This document shows positions 1 through 9,347 of a stretch of 64,000 nucleotides of DNA, in pieces. This stretch comes from Pyrinomonadaceae bacterium (GTDB taxonomy: Bacteria > Acidobacteriota > Blastocatellia > Pyrinomonadales > Pyrinomonadaceae): NCBI GenBank assembly GCA_028284415.1, contig JANQRU010000004.1, positions 558,001-622,000 of the forward strand, written 5' to 3'. The first letter of the stretch is position 1, and every line of letters starts with the position of its first letter. The position numbers were made by a program, and so were the translations under genes. The notes under the pieces were generated by a model, which was not told where the DNA came from, did not search any database, and worked only from the letters and a program-made list of their open reading frames with translations.

Positions 1-735
1 AAAATTCAAAAATACTTGCCGAACTTACCAAGTTGGTCGAAGGAAATATCAATAAAACATTTGCTGCAATATTCGAGCGGATTGCCAAATATAAAGGCGG
101 ATGAATATGTTCGCAAGAATCTGACGCTTAGCGATGAGCTTATTTTGAAAGACCTTCAAAACATAAAAGAGCTTGAATTTGAGTCGGGAACTGATTATTT
201 ATACTCGAATTATAACCCGATTTTGTTGATGAAAATTGTTGAAAAAGTCACGAGGAAAACTTTCAGTGAATATGCGAAAGAAAACATTTTTGAGCCGTAT
301 GGCTTGAACAGCACGATAATAAAAGATCAATATCCGTATAAAGACAATAACCTGATGGCGATTCCTTTTGATAAGGGATTTGAGAAAGATAATTTCAAAA
401 TTACCATTTCGGGTGTGCTTTTTACCTCAACAACCAATGATATGTATCGCTGGTTTAAGCAATTAGATTCATTCAAAATAATCAGCAAAGATTCGCTGAA
501 ATTCCTCTCTGAAACAGTTAAAAAAGGCAATAATATCCAATCTCCGCTCGGAGTTGGAGTTTGGGAAAACGATAAGATCATCGAACATACGCATCACGGT
601 TCAATGATAAATTACGAATGTGTCATTCGAAGGTTTAAGCAAAACGATTTAACAATTGTTATTCTTACAAATCAAAACTATCGGAATGTGTATGATATTT
701 CAATCAAAATACGTGAAATAGTAAGTAAAAAATAG
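1..735 (+). CDS. Serine beta-lactamase-like hydrolase, 5' end cut by window
   Basis: This is the C-terminal part of a beta-lactamase/class C-like serine hydrolase (AmpC/PBP4-type fold). The frame is open from base 1, and the first residues read KIQKYLPNLPSW, which is family sequence, so the TTG at 16 is internal and the true start lies off the window. The segment KHLLQYSSGLP matches the usual HLLtHtSGLp motif. YSNYNP near residue 63 supplies the second catalytic motif (Y-x-N), and HHG near residue 198 is the H/K-x-G motif. The SxxK nucleophile motif must lie upstream. The stop overlaps the GTG of the next gene by one base (TAGTG), suggesting translational coupling. The natural substrate cannot be told; such proteins are often peptidases or esterases rather than antibiotic-resistance enzymes. 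Confidence 0.85.
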   Translation, partial: KIQKYLPNLPSWSKEISIKHLLQYSSGLPNIKADEYVRKNLTLSDELILKDLQNIKELEFESGTDYLYSNYNPILLMKIVEKVTRKTFSEYAKENIFEPYGLNSTIIKDQYPYKDNNLMAIPFDKGFEKDNFKITISGVLFTSTTNDMYRWFKQLDSFKIISKDSLKFLSETVKKGNNIQSPLGVGVWENDKIIEHTHHGSMINYECVIRRFKQNDLTIVILTNQNYRNVYDISIKIREIVSKK

Positions 736-1784
736 TGAGCTTTGAAAAACTTACAAATTCTCTTTGGAAACTGCAGGTCATCGGCTGGCTGATTTATTTT
801 GTGCTAATGTTGCTATCATATATTTCACAAAATAAATATGAGACTTGGCTGGAAGTATTCTTTATAAAAGTTCAGCGAACATTTTGGGGGTTTGTGCTTT
901 CCTGCATTCTTTGGAAAATTTATGAAAGAGTGCTTGATCGTAATTCATTCGGGAAAAGTATTGCCATAAGCTTTGTTTTATCAATAGTTTTCGGCGTTAT
1001 TTGGACGGCTCTTCAAGTCACCACATTTACGCAAATACTTCCTAATTATAACTGGGTAAAAAATCTCCAATATCAACCAAGAGTCGCACTTATTTTTGCA
1101 GTAACTTTAATGGCGTGGAGTGCGATTTATCTAGGGATTACATATTGGCGACAAATGCAAAAGGAGCGAGAAAACGCCCTTGAAGCAAAAGTTTTAGCCG
1201 AAAAAGCACAGCTCGAAATGCTCCGCTACCAAGTTAATCCACACTTTTTGTTTAATGCAATGAATTCGATTCGTGCCTCGATTGATGAAGATAAACAACG
1301 TGCGAAATTGATGGTTACACAGCTTTCCGAATTTTTGCGTCATTCACTTCTAAATGGTGAGACAAAAGAAATTCTACTTCGTGAAGAACTAGAAGCAGTC
1401 GAGAATTATTTAGCCATTGAAAAGATTCGCTTCGAGGAAGATTTAGAGGTCGAGTTTGATATTGATGAAAAAGCAAAAGATATAAAAATTCCGGGATTCC
1501 TACTTAATCCTTTGATTGAAAATGCCATTAAACACGGATTTCAGACGACCAAAAAGTTCTTAAAAATCAAGGTTTCTGCAAAACTGGAAAACGGAAAACT
1601 ATTTTTGGAAGTGATGAATACCGGAAGCTTAGAAAGGAATGGAAGTGCGGATGGAACAAAAATCGGTTTGAAAAATGTGCGAGAAAGATTGGAGAAACTT
1701 TTTCCCGATGCGAGTTCGTTTGAGTTACTGGAAAAAGACGGTTTTGTAATTGCTCGAATAATGATTGCGGAAAATCAAGAATAA
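735..1784 (+). CDS. LytS/YehU-type sensor histidine kinase (copy 1)
   Basis: Membrane histidine kinase of the His_kinase (PF06580)/LytS family. About four hydrophobic helices occupy residues 15-35, 48-62, 75-100 and 118-138. A short coiled linker follows, then the phosphoacceptor motif NPHFLFN with His170, and a HATPase domain with N-box NPLIENAIKHGF near 258-269 and a G-rich lid near 310-320. No periplasmic sensor domain is visible, so the signal is probably read in the membrane. The start is GTG overlapping the upstream stop. It lies 3 bp before a paralogue of almost equal length and just upstream of a LytTR regulator, forming a two-kinase/one-regulator operon. Confidence 0.9.
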   Translation: MSFEKLTNSLWKLQVIGWLIYFVLMLLSYISQNKYETWLEVFFIKVQRTFWGFVLSCILWKIYERVLDRNSFGKSIAISFVLSIVFGVIWTALQVTTFTQILPNYNWVKNLQYQPRVALIFAVTLMAWSAIYLGITYWRQMQKERENALEAKVLAEKAQLEMLRYQVNPHFLFNAMNSIRASIDEDKQRAKLMVTQLSEFLRHSLLNGETKEILLREELEAVENYLAIEKIRFEEDLEVEFDIDEKAKDIKIPGFLLNPLIENAIKHGFQTTKKFLKIKVSAKLENGKLFLEVMNTGSLERNGSADGTKIGLKNVRERLEKLFPDASSFELLEKDGFVIARIMIAENQE

Positions 1785-1787
1785 ACG

Positions 1788-2828
1788 ATGAATTTTGAGA
1801 AACTGACAAATTCTTTTTGGAAACTGCAAATCGGCGGATGGCTGATTTATATGTTTTTTATATACATAACATTTTTGTCAGTCGCCCGACCGGAAAGTTT
1901 TGTTCCGCTAATGTATATAAAAGGATTTCGGGCAGTTATCGGTTTTATTTTAACTTCGTTTTTGTGGCGTATTTATCGCCGAATAGTCAAAAAGTTTTCG
2001 ATAAGCTCAATCGTTATCTCGGTTTTATTTTTATCGGTGGTTTTCGGATGCCTTTGGACAGGAATAGAGCAGATTTACAATTGGCAAGTTTCAGAAAACT
2101 ACAATTTTTATGATAGATTGCCCAGACTTCCAAGAATCGCTCTTGATTATTCTGTAACGGTGATGGCTTGGAGTGCGATTTACTTTGGAATTAAATACTG
2201 GCAACAATGGCAAGCTGAGCGTGAGAATTCTTTGAAAGCAACAATTCTAGCTGAAAAAGCACAGCTTGAAATGCTACGTTATCAACTCAACCCGCATTTT
2301 CTTTTTAACGCTCTAAATTCAATTCGTGCATCGGTTCACGAAGATAATAAACCTGCCAAAAATATGATTACACAGCTTTCGGATTTTTTGCGTCATTCGC
2401 TAGTAAGTAGCGAAACAAAAGAAGTCCCTTTGCTTGAAGAACTGGAAGCCGTGAAGAATTATTTAGCGATTGAAAAGATTCGTTTTGAAGAAACTTTGGA
2501 CATTAAATACGACGTTGACGAAGAAGCAAAAGACTTCAAGGTTCCCTGTTTTTTGCTTAATCCTTTGGTCGAAAATGCTATCAAACACGGTTTTCCTAAC
2601 AACCCGAAAACACTAAAAGTTAAAATTTCTGCAAAGTTAAATAATGAAAACCTCCGTTTAGAAGTTGCGAATACAGGAAAGATTGCAAAAAACTCAAAAT
2701 CAAACGGAACGGGAATCGGACTAAATAATGTGCAGGAAAGATTAGAAAAACTATTCCCCGATAAAAGCTCGTTTAAGCTGTTTGAAGAAGACGGATATGT
2801 AATTGCGAGGATCGAAATTTATACATAA
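1788..2828 (+). CDS. LytS/YehU-type sensor histidine kinase (copy 2)
   Basis: Tandem paralogue of the preceding gene. The N-terminus (MNFEKLTNSFWKLQ) and motif register match copy 1, with His170 in NPHFLFNALNSIRA and the N-box NPLVENAIKHGF. The helices fall at the same positions, but the predicted extracytoplasmic loops (about 30-45 and 95-115) differ most. This suggests duplication followed by divergence in what is sensed. The stop overlaps the ATG of the response regulator gene (TAATG), so the three genes are very likely co-translated. Both copies keep the catalytic residues, so neither looks like a dead pseudokinase. They could act as a heterodimer or as alternative inputs to one regulator. 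Confidence 0.9.
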   Translation: MNFEKLTNSFWKLQIGGWLIYMFFIYITFLSVARPESFVPLMYIKGFRAVIGFILTSFLWRIYRRIVKKFSISSIVISVLFLSVVFGCLWTGIEQIYNWQVSENYNFYDRLPRLPRIALDYSVTVMAWSAIYFGIKYWQQWQAERENSLKATILAEKAQLEMLRYQLNPHFLFNALNSIRASVHEDNKPAKNMITQLSDFLRHSLVSSETKEVPLLEELEAVKNYLAIEKIRFEETLDIKYDVDEEAKDFKVPCFLLNPLVENAIKHGFPNNPKTLKVKISAKLNNENLRLEVANTGKIAKNSKSNGTGIGLNNVQERLEKLFPDKSSFKLFEEDGYVIARIEIYT

Positions 2829-3553
2829 TGAAACTACGAACCATAATTGTTGATGATGAAAGGCTCGCACGCAAAGAATTACGGCTTCTTTTATCAGATT
2901 TTAAAGAAATTGACGTTATTGGCGAAGCCAAGAATTTAACGGAAACGGTCGAACTAATCGAGAACGAAAAGCCCGACGCCGTCTTTTTAGACATACAACT
3001 TCGCCACGAAAACGGCTTCGATCTGCTCGAAAAAGTCGAGCAAAATTTCAAACTCATATTTGTAACCGCCTTTGATGAATTTGCCCTCCGTGCGTTTGAA
3101 ATAAATGCTCTTGATTACTTAATGAAGCCGGTCAATCCCGAACGGCTCGAAACTGCAATTCAGAGGCTTTTCGATGAAGACGAAAAAGAAAAAAACCAAC
3201 CACCGCTTCGCAAATTAGAAATAGAAGATCGTTTATTTTTAGAAATGGGCGAAAAATCCCGCTTTTTGCAGATTTCGGAAATTTCTCACATCTGTGCGGC
3301 TGGCGATTATTCGGAAATTTATCTAACCAACGGCAAAATGATTTTGGTCGAAAAACCGCTCAAAGAATGGGAAGAACGTCTGCCCGAAAGACATTTTATA
3401 AGAATCCACCGTTCGACGATTATCAATCTCAACCAAATCGAATCAATCGAAACTCTACGCAATCGAACGATGGAAGTTTCCCTGCAAAACGTCACAAGAT
3501 TCTTTTCAGTAAGTCGCCGCTACGCTGCCAAACTCAAAGAAAAATTCGGTTAG
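2828..3553 (+). CDS. LytTR-family response regulator
   Basis: Two-component regulator. The receiver domain (about 1-120) has acidic pair Asp9/Asp10, phosphoacceptor Asp55 in VFLDIQL, Thr80 in FVTAF and Lys100 in LMKP. The C-terminal LytTR DNA-binding domain (about 135-238) contains FIRIHRSTIINLNQI, typical of the AgrA/AlgR fold. It is the last gene of the LytS-LytS-LytTR operon and starts inside the stop of the second kinase. Targets cannot be deduced; LytTR regulators often control envelope, competence or exopolysaccharide genes and frequently their own neighbours, here the beta-lactamase-like gene. Confidence 0.92.
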   Translation: MKLRTIIVDDERLARKELRLLLSDFKEIDVIGEAKNLTETVELIENEKPDAVFLDIQLRHENGFDLLEKVEQNFKLIFVTAFDEFALRAFEINALDYLMKPVNPERLETAIQRLFDEDEKEKNQPPLRKLEIEDRLFLEMGEKSRFLQISEISHICAAGDYSEIYLTNGKMILVEKPLKEWEERLPERHFIRIHRSTIINLNQIESIETLRNRTMEVSLQNVTRFFSVSRRYAAKLKEKFG

Positions 3554-3577
3554 AAACCCTAAGATATCTAACCGAAT
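3544..3577. terminator. Bidirectional intrinsic terminator
   Basis: A perfect 11-bp inverted repeat (ATTCGGTTAGA at 3544-3554, TCTAACCGAAT at 3567-3577) encloses a 12-nt loop. It overlaps the stop of the LytTR gene. Read on the minus strand the stem is followed by TTTTTCTTTG; on the plus strand it is followed by AAGTTTTACTT. It sits between convergent genes and probably serves both. Confidence 0.7.
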
Positions 3578-3604
3578 AAGTTTTACTTGAATTAAAAAAC
3601 CAAT

Positions 3605-6217
3605 TTAACCATCACCTTTTTTACCTTTTCGCCTTGTTCCCTTCTTTGGAGTTGGTTTAGGCGTTGGCGGTTTCTTAACGGCAGGAGTAGATTTTGGCTG
3701 TGCCGGTTTTGGAGTCGCGTTAGGTTTCGGTGTTGTAGTTCCTCCATTGTTTGCCGGAGGCGTTTGTATATCAGTTGTTATTCCATCTGAGCTTCCATTT
3801 TGGAGTTCTTCCAAAGTGATTGTCCTGCTCTCAGTTGGTCTCTTAACCGTACGTTTTGAACCACCCGTGTTAGATCTAACACCAAGCCTTCTTCCCTCAG
3901 CTTCGGCTTTCTCAAGTTTTTCTAACTCTTCGCGTTTTCTCTGTTCGACAAGAGCCTTAATCTCCGCCGGAATTTTTGGAGCGTCAGGAAAGACCTCACG
4001 TTTCTTGTCTTTCATAAATTGGCTCATAAACCCATTGAAGTATGGCAAAGCACCGCCACCACCGGTCATATGGCGTCCAAGATTTACTTTCTTTTTAGGA
4101 TTTCCAACCCATACTCCCGTAACATAAGTTGGCGTATAGCCAATAAACCAAGCGTCTGTCCAGTCATTCACAGTTCCTGTTTTTCCAGCCAGAGGATGTC
4201 CTGCGGCATTTGCACCTGATGCCGTTCCACCACCTCTTGTCACCCCACGCATCATATCAACCATTGATAAAGCAACATATTCACTTGTCACTTTATAGGT
4301 TGTTTTTTCCCATTCTTCCAAGACTTTTCCATCCCGGTCTAAAACTTTACGGATAAAGTGTGGCTGAACTCGAACACCTTTATTTGGAAAGACGGAATAT
4401 GCAGAAACCATCTCAAGTAATGATGCCTCACTAGCACCAAGAGCTGAGGGTAGACTTGGAGCCATCGGTTGGGTAATTCCAAAGCGACGAACCATCTGAG
4501 CTCCTGTTTGAACTCCAACTTGCTGAAGCAAATGAACTGCCGCCAAATTATAAGATTTAGCAAGAGCAACCTTCATCGGAACATTCGGATGACTAGTAGA
4601 GCCATTATAGTTATGTGGTTGCCATCCGCCACGCCTGATCGGTGCTCCACTAACGAGCATATCGGGGGTAATTCCATGCTCAAGTGCGGCAGTATAAACA
4701 TAAGGTTTATAGCAAGAACCTGTCTGACGTAAACCCTGTGTGGCATTGTTAAATTTGACCGTGTGAAAATCGTAACCACCGACCAGCGAAACAATCTCAC
4801 CTGTCTTGGAGTTGACCGTTACCATCGCAGCTTGAACTTCAGGAGCTTGAGTTAATTTAACTTTTAATGTCTCGTTTTCATCATCAACTTCTAAAACCTC
4901 AAACTCAGCTAAATATCCTTTTTTAAGTTCTTTTTTCGGTGTACTACCTGATCTACCCATATCTTTTGAGGTTAGATTCGCAGTATATTTACCGAATCGA
5001 ACATCAGCTGTGTTTTCGGTATTATTGATGTCCATTATCAAACCTTTAATGAACTCTCCTTCTGCAAACTCGTCACCATACCAATCAGCGTGTTTGAAAG
5101 ATCTTAGCTTACGCTCAATTTGTTTTGGATCAGTCAAAGGATCATTGTTTTCATCGGTCAAGATATCCAAATAGTCAGATCGCCAAGGTCTGCCTCTATC
5201 GTAAGAGCGCAATCTTTTACGAACCACGCTTGTCGCAGTTTTTTGTGCTTCGACATTTATTGTTGTGTAAACTTCTAAACCACCTAAAGCAACACGTGCC
5301 GTATATTGCTGAACTAGATATTTGCGAATTTCTTCAACCGGATAATCCCATGCGGTAGATTTTGGTAGTGCTTGATAATATGCAGAATCAGAAAGCTTTA
5401 TTTCCTTTGCTTTAGCGGCATTTATTTCAGATTGAGAGTATTTCTCAGGAAAATACTTTCTCATCTGATCCAAAACGATGTCGCGGCGCATCTTGGCTTT
5501 TTCGATGTTTCTTGTTGGAGAATACTGCGTTGGTGATTTTGGAATAGCGGCGAGTAATGCTGCCTCTTCCAAATTCAAATCCTTCAGAGTCTTACCGAAA
5601 TATGTTCTGGCACCAGCTTCAAAGCCATATGAACCTGCTCCTAAGAAGACATAATTCATATACATTTCAAGAATTTGCTGTTTGGTGTAAAAACGCTCAA
5701 CTTCCAAAGCCATCATCCACTCGCTCATTTTCCTTGTATAAGTTTGTTCTTTTGATAAAAAGAGGTTTTTTACAAGTTGCTGAGTAATGGTTGAAGCACC
5801 TTCTTTTGTTCCGGTTGTGACGTTTTTAAAGATTGCTCCCGCAAGGCGATACGGATCAATTCCCATGTGGTTATAAAACCTAAAATCCTCAATTGCCAAA
5901 AGAGCATCCTCAACATTTTCGGGAACATCTTTATATTTAATCGGAATGCGTTTTTCGATAGCAAATTCCGCTAAAATAGTTTCGCCATCGTCCGCGTAAA
6001 TCTTTGTAACCTGAGGCGGACGATATGTAGCTAAAGCCGACACTTCAGTCGCATACTGTGAATTATTCAAATAATACGAACCTAAAATGCCCGTCATACC
6101 ACCAGCGGCTAAAGCCAACAAGAGGGCGGTTGGAAACCAAACAATTTTCCAAAAGTTTCTTTTTTTAGATTCAACTGATTTAATTTCTTTAGCTGTAATT
6201 TTGTTAGAGTCTGCCAT
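3605..6217 (-). CDS. mrcA: Class A penicillin-binding protein 1A (glycosyltransferase/transpeptidase)
   Basis: Bifunctional peptidoglycan synthase of 870 aa. It has a short basic cytoplasmic N-terminus, a TM helix at about 24-48, and a GT51 domain with catalytic Glu110 in AIEDFRFYNHMG and the GASTITQQLVKN motif (140-151). The linker/ODD-like segment spans about 320-460. The transpeptidase has S501-x-x-K504 (GSCYKP), S555-Y-N557 and K679-T-G681. The SxxK context GSCYK is unusual; PGSTFK is the common form. The tail after about 745 is rich in Pro, Thr, Lys and Arg and of low complexity, ending in a basic stretch. It is the last gene of the mre/mrd cluster, 17 bp after rodA, which places a class A PBP in the elongasome operon. 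The ATG at 6217 directly precedes the cytoplasmic segment. Confidence 0.95.
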   Translation of the reverse strand: MADSNKITAKEIKSVESKKRNFWKIVWFPTALLLALAAGGMTGILGSYYLNNSQYATEVSALATYRPPQVTKIYADDGETILAEFAIEKRIPIKYKDVPENVEDALLAIEDFRFYNHMGIDPYRLAGAIFKNVTTGTKEGASTITQQLVKNLFLSKEQTYTRKMSEWMMALEVERFYTKQQILEMYMNYVFLGAGSYGFEAGARTYFGKTLKDLNLEEAALLAAIPKSPTQYSPTRNIEKAKMRRDIVLDQMRKYFPEKYSQSEINAAKAKEIKLSDSAYYQALPKSTAWDYPVEEIRKYLVQQYTARVALGGLEVYTTINVEAQKTATSVVRKRLRSYDRGRPWRSDYLDILTDENNDPLTDPKQIERKLRSFKHADWYGDEFAEGEFIKGLIMDINNTENTADVRFGKYTANLTSKDMGRSGSTPKKELKKGYLAEFEVLEVDDENETLKVKLTQAPEVQAAMVTVNSKTGEIVSLVGGYDFHTVKFNNATQGLRQTGSCYKPYVYTAALEHGITPDMLVSGAPIRRGGWQPHNYNGSTSHPNVPMKVALAKSYNLAAVHLLQQVGVQTGAQMVRRFGITQPMAPSLPSALGASEASLLEMVSAYSVFPNKGVRVQPHFIRKVLDRDGKVLEEWEKTTYKVTSEYVALSMVDMMRGVTRGGGTASGANAAGHPLAGKTGTVNDWTDAWFIGYTPTYVTGVWVGNPKKKVNLGRHMTGGGGALPYFNGFMSQFMKDKKREVFPDAPKIPAEIKALVEQRKREELEKLEKAEAEGRRLGVRSNTGGSKRTVKRPTESRTITLEELQNGSSDGITTDIQTPPANNGGTTTPKPNATPKPAQPKSTPAVKKPPTPKPTPKKGTRRKGKKGDG

Positions 6218-6234
6218 AATTTCAATATAACTCC

Positions 6235-7356
6235 TTAATTGACAAATCTTCGCATCTTAATACTTATCACAAATCCAATGGCTATGAAAGTAGATAAAAT
6301 GGCTGAAAGCCCAGCACTCATAAGAGGTAAAGGCACTCCGATAACGGGTAAAAATCCTAGAACCATCCCAGCGTTCATAAATATCTGAAATGTCATCCCG
6401 CCAACAACTGCCATAATCACAAGCATACCTACCCTGTCAGGAGCATCTCTTGCCCCCGCAATAAGTCTTGATAAAAGTATTGCGTATGAAAGCAGGAGCA
6501 ATATACATCCAACGAAGCCTGTATTTTCTGCTGTTACTGCAAATATAAAATCTGTTTGCGGCTCAGGCAGAAACTTCAAAGCACTTTGTGATGTCTGCGT
6601 GTCTCCTTTAATTCCGGTTAATTGCCCCTTTCCAACCGTAATCATTGATTGAAATGTGTGATAGCCATATCCTCTCGGATCAGCATTTTCGGGGTCTAAG
6701 ATAACCTCAATTCTTTGCCTTTGATAATCTTTAATAAAGCCTGTCTGAACACCGATTACGTAAGATGCAGGAACGAAAATTAATGCTAGTAAAAGACTTC
6801 CGACGACATATCTCATTTTTACCGCTGACAAAAATAAAACTACCGCCAGCAGAGGAAAATATGTGATCGCTTGTCCTGCATCAGGTTCAAGCATTATTAA
6901 AGCTATCGGCAGAGCTAAAATGCCTACTCCGACGCAAAGTTCTTTAAATTTAAGCGTGCCTGCTTTTCTATTTCCAAAGTAGCTGGCAAGCATCAGAACA
7001 ACTGGAATTTTGACGAATTCCGAAGGCTGAAAACGTCCGATGAAAGGAACTGCGAGCCAAGCTCTCTGTCCATTTATTTTCACACCAAGTCCCGGAATTA
7101 AGACCAGAAGCAATAAAATAATTCCGATAGCATAAAAAATCGGTGCAGCATCAATTATTCTACGGTAGTCCGTAACTGCAACGACCGCCATTCCAATTAA
7201 GGCTATAAATAATCCGATGATCTGTTTTGACCAGTAAGATTCATTTGGCTGGGCATTATAGATTTGCCAAACACCGAAGCAAACTATGGAAACAGCCAAG
7301 AATGCTGTTAGCCAGTCAAAATCCCTTATCTGCCTTTTTTCTATGATTGCTACCAT
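6235..7356 (-). CDS. rodA: RodA, SEDS peptidoglycan glycosyltransferase
   Basis: SEDS-family polymerase with about ten TM helices over 373 aa. It extends lateral-wall glycan strands together with the class B PBP2 encoded just upstream. Recognisable motifs are the GRFQPSEFVKIP loop, the catalytic-Asp region EPDAGQAITYFPLL, the long periplasmic region with DPRGYGYHTFQSMITVG and the FAVTAENTGFVG helix. The neighbour mrdA ends 3 bp before the start, so RodA and PBP2 are made from one transcript, as in most rods. RodA rather than FtsW is favoured by the mreBCD/mrdA context. Confidence 0.95.
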   Translation of the reverse strand: MVAIIEKRQIRDFDWLTAFLAVSIVCFGVWQIYNAQPNESYWSKQIIGLFIALIGMAVVAVTDYRRIIDAAPIFYAIGIILLLLVLIPGLGVKINGQRAWLAVPFIGRFQPSEFVKIPVVLMLASYFGNRKAGTLKFKELCVGVGILALPIALIMLEPDAGQAITYFPLLAVVLFLSAVKMRYVVGSLLLALIFVPASYVIGVQTGFIKDYQRQRIEVILDPENADPRGYGYHTFQSMITVGKGQLTGIKGDTQTSQSALKFLPEPQTDFIFAVTAENTGFVGCILLLLSYAILLSRLIAGARDAPDRVGMLVIMAVVGGMTFQIFMNAGMVLGFLPVIGVPLPLMSAGLSAILSTFIAIGFVISIKMRRFVN

Positions 7357-7359
7357 TTT

Positions 7360-9309
7360 CTAATTTCTTTTCTTTATCGAAGTGCTTGCCACAGAATTAT
7401 TTTCTTTTAACTTTTCTTTATTCTCGTCTGATTCTTCATCTTCCGGCGGAGTCCAACCATTTACATATGCTTCAAATACACCTTTTACTGCAGGTGCTGC
7501 ATGTGAGCCTCCAAAACCTGCATTTTCTATAATCGCGATAACTGAAATTTCAGGATTGTAAGCGGGTGCGAAACCGACAAACCATGCGTGGTCTTTAAGT
7601 TTACCTTTATCTTTTCCGAGCTCCGTAACTTGTGCTGTTCCGGTTTTTCCTGCAATCGGGAAGCTCTCTCCCATAGAGATACGAGCTGCCGTTCCGCCTC
7701 CTTTGACTACGCCTGCCATTCCATCTAAAACAAGCTTGTTTTGTTCAGGAGTCATTTTGACAACTTTAAGTTCGGGGTGTTTATACGTAAATCCTGGCTT
7801 CGGAGGAACATAGTTGGCTGAAGCCTTATCCCCAACCGCTCCGATTGGTTTGAATTCTTTCAAAAGATGCGGAACATATAATTTGCCTTCAACGCCAATA
7901 CTTGAAACTGCTCGCAACATTGAAATTGGTGTAACATCAACCGTAACCTGTCCGATTGCGGCAAAAACAGTTTCAATATCAATCCATTTTCCGCCGTATC
8001 TTTTTTCAATAGTTTTGCGATAATACTTTGGTGTTCGGCTTATCTTTTCATTTGGAAGATCAACACCTGTGCGTTTGTCATATTCAAATTCCTCAACCAT
8101 TTTGATGAGACCATCAATCCCCATCTTCAAAGCGAGGCGATAATAATATCCATCGCAGGACTTTGTAATCGCAGTTTTAAGAGGTGGAGAGCCGTGACTT
8201 CCCATACAACGTGTGAATTTGTTTCCAATAGTTATTCCACCGCCACAAACCAGATTGGAATTTGCAACGGTTATAACTCCTTGCTGCAAACCGGCTACTG
8301 ATTCGGGAATTTTCCAAGTTGAACCGGGATGATAACGCCCTTGAATTGAGCGATTATAAAGCGGACGTTCTTCGTTCTGCCAGTAGTCACGAATTTGCCT
8401 TCTACCTTCTCTTGTAGAACTTCCCTGCACAAAAACATTCGGGTCAAAGGACGGGGCGGACGCCATTGCTAAAACTTCGCCGTTACGCGGATCCATTGCA
8501 ATGATAGAGCCTCTTTTTGTAGCAGATTTGGCAAGCTGTTCTTCAGCAGCCTTTTGCAGATTTAAGTCTATAGTTGTGTATAAATCTTGTCCTGCTTGTG
8601 GTGGGACTGAGGCAATTTCGCTTTGGATTCTGCCACGACTGTCAACTATTACTTTTCTGTAACCAGGTGTTCCGCGAAGAAATTCATCGTAGTATTGTTC
8701 AAGTCCACCTTTACCTATTATGTCTCCAGGACCAAAACCTTTTTCTTGATATTCAGGCTTTTCAAGCTGTTTTGGACTGATTTCTCCCACATATCCTAAA
8801 ACGTGTGCCAGAGTTTCGCCTTGTGGGTAAAACCTTTGGGGTTGGAGTTCAACGCGAAGTTCAGGGTACTCTAAGTTATGTGCTTCAACCCAAGTAATAT
8901 CTTGTAAAGTTGCATTTTCCTTCAAAACGAGAGTTTCATAATCAGGTCGGGTTTTAATTAATTTAATTCTTTCTTCTAAAAATTTCTTCTCAACCCCCAA
9001 ACCACTTGCGTAAACATCTAATCTTTCCGACATTTCCACATTTTTTATCGGATCATGAGTTAGAGTTATATTGTAAGTTGAGCGCGAATCGACAAGTATC
9101 TTGCCGTTACGGTCAAATATTGCTCCACGTGGTGCGGGAATTTCAATCAGACGAATTCTTTGGTTTTCAGCCCTATCTGCATAATAAGGTCCTTTATTGA
9201 TTTGCAAATGGTACAGACGCACACCAAGAATAGCTAACAAAACAAAAGCAATTACCTGAATTGTTCCTACTCTGATTGGTAAGTTTTGTGAATAGTCGTG
9301 TAACTTCAT
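7360..9309 (-). CDS. mrdA: Penicillin-binding protein 2 (elongation-specific transpeptidase)
   Basis: Class B PBP of 649 aa, partner of RodA. It has one N-terminal TM helix (about 17-34), then a dimerisation/pedestal domain beginning APRGAIFDRNGK (59-70). The transpeptidase domain has S330-x-x-K333 (PGSTWK), S384-C-D386 (the SxD form usual in PBP2) and K555-T-G557. S330/K333 coincide with the E. coli PBP2 numbering. The C-terminal 30 residues after about 620 are acidic and Lys-rich, probably disordered. It lies between mreD (38 bp upstream) and rodA (3 bp downstream). The ATG is favoured because the cytoplasmic stub and TM helix follow directly. Confidence 0.95.
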   Translation of the reverse strand: MKLHDYSQNLPIRVGTIQVIAFVLLAILGVRLYHLQINKGPYYADRAENQRIRLIEIPAPRGAIFDRNGKILVDSRSTYNITLTHDPIKNVEMSERLDVYASGLGVEKKFLEERIKLIKTRPDYETLVLKENATLQDITWVEAHNLEYPELRVELQPQRFYPQGETLAHVLGYVGEISPKQLEKPEYQEKGFGPGDIIGKGGLEQYYDEFLRGTPGYRKVIVDSRGRIQSEIASVPPQAGQDLYTTIDLNLQKAAEEQLAKSATKRGSIIAMDPRNGEVLAMASAPSFDPNVFVQGSSTREGRRQIRDYWQNEERPLYNRSIQGRYHPGSTWKIPESVAGLQQGVITVANSNLVCGGGITIGNKFTRCMGSHGSPPLKTAITKSCDGYYYRLALKMGIDGLIKMVEEFEYDKRTGVDLPNEKISRTPKYYRKTIEKRYGGKWIDIETVFAAIGQVTVDVTPISMLRAVSSIGVEGKLYVPHLLKEFKPIGAVGDKASANYVPPKPGFTYKHPELKVVKMTPEQNKLVLDGMAGVVKGGGTAARISMGESFPIAGKTGTAQVTELGKDKGKLKDHAWFVGFAPAYNPEISVIAIIENAGFGGSHAAPAVKGVFEAYVNGWTPPEDEESDENKEKLKENNSVASTSIKKRN

Positions 9310-9347
9310 AGACCCATTCTTAAATTTTAAAAGTTAAATCCTATCTC

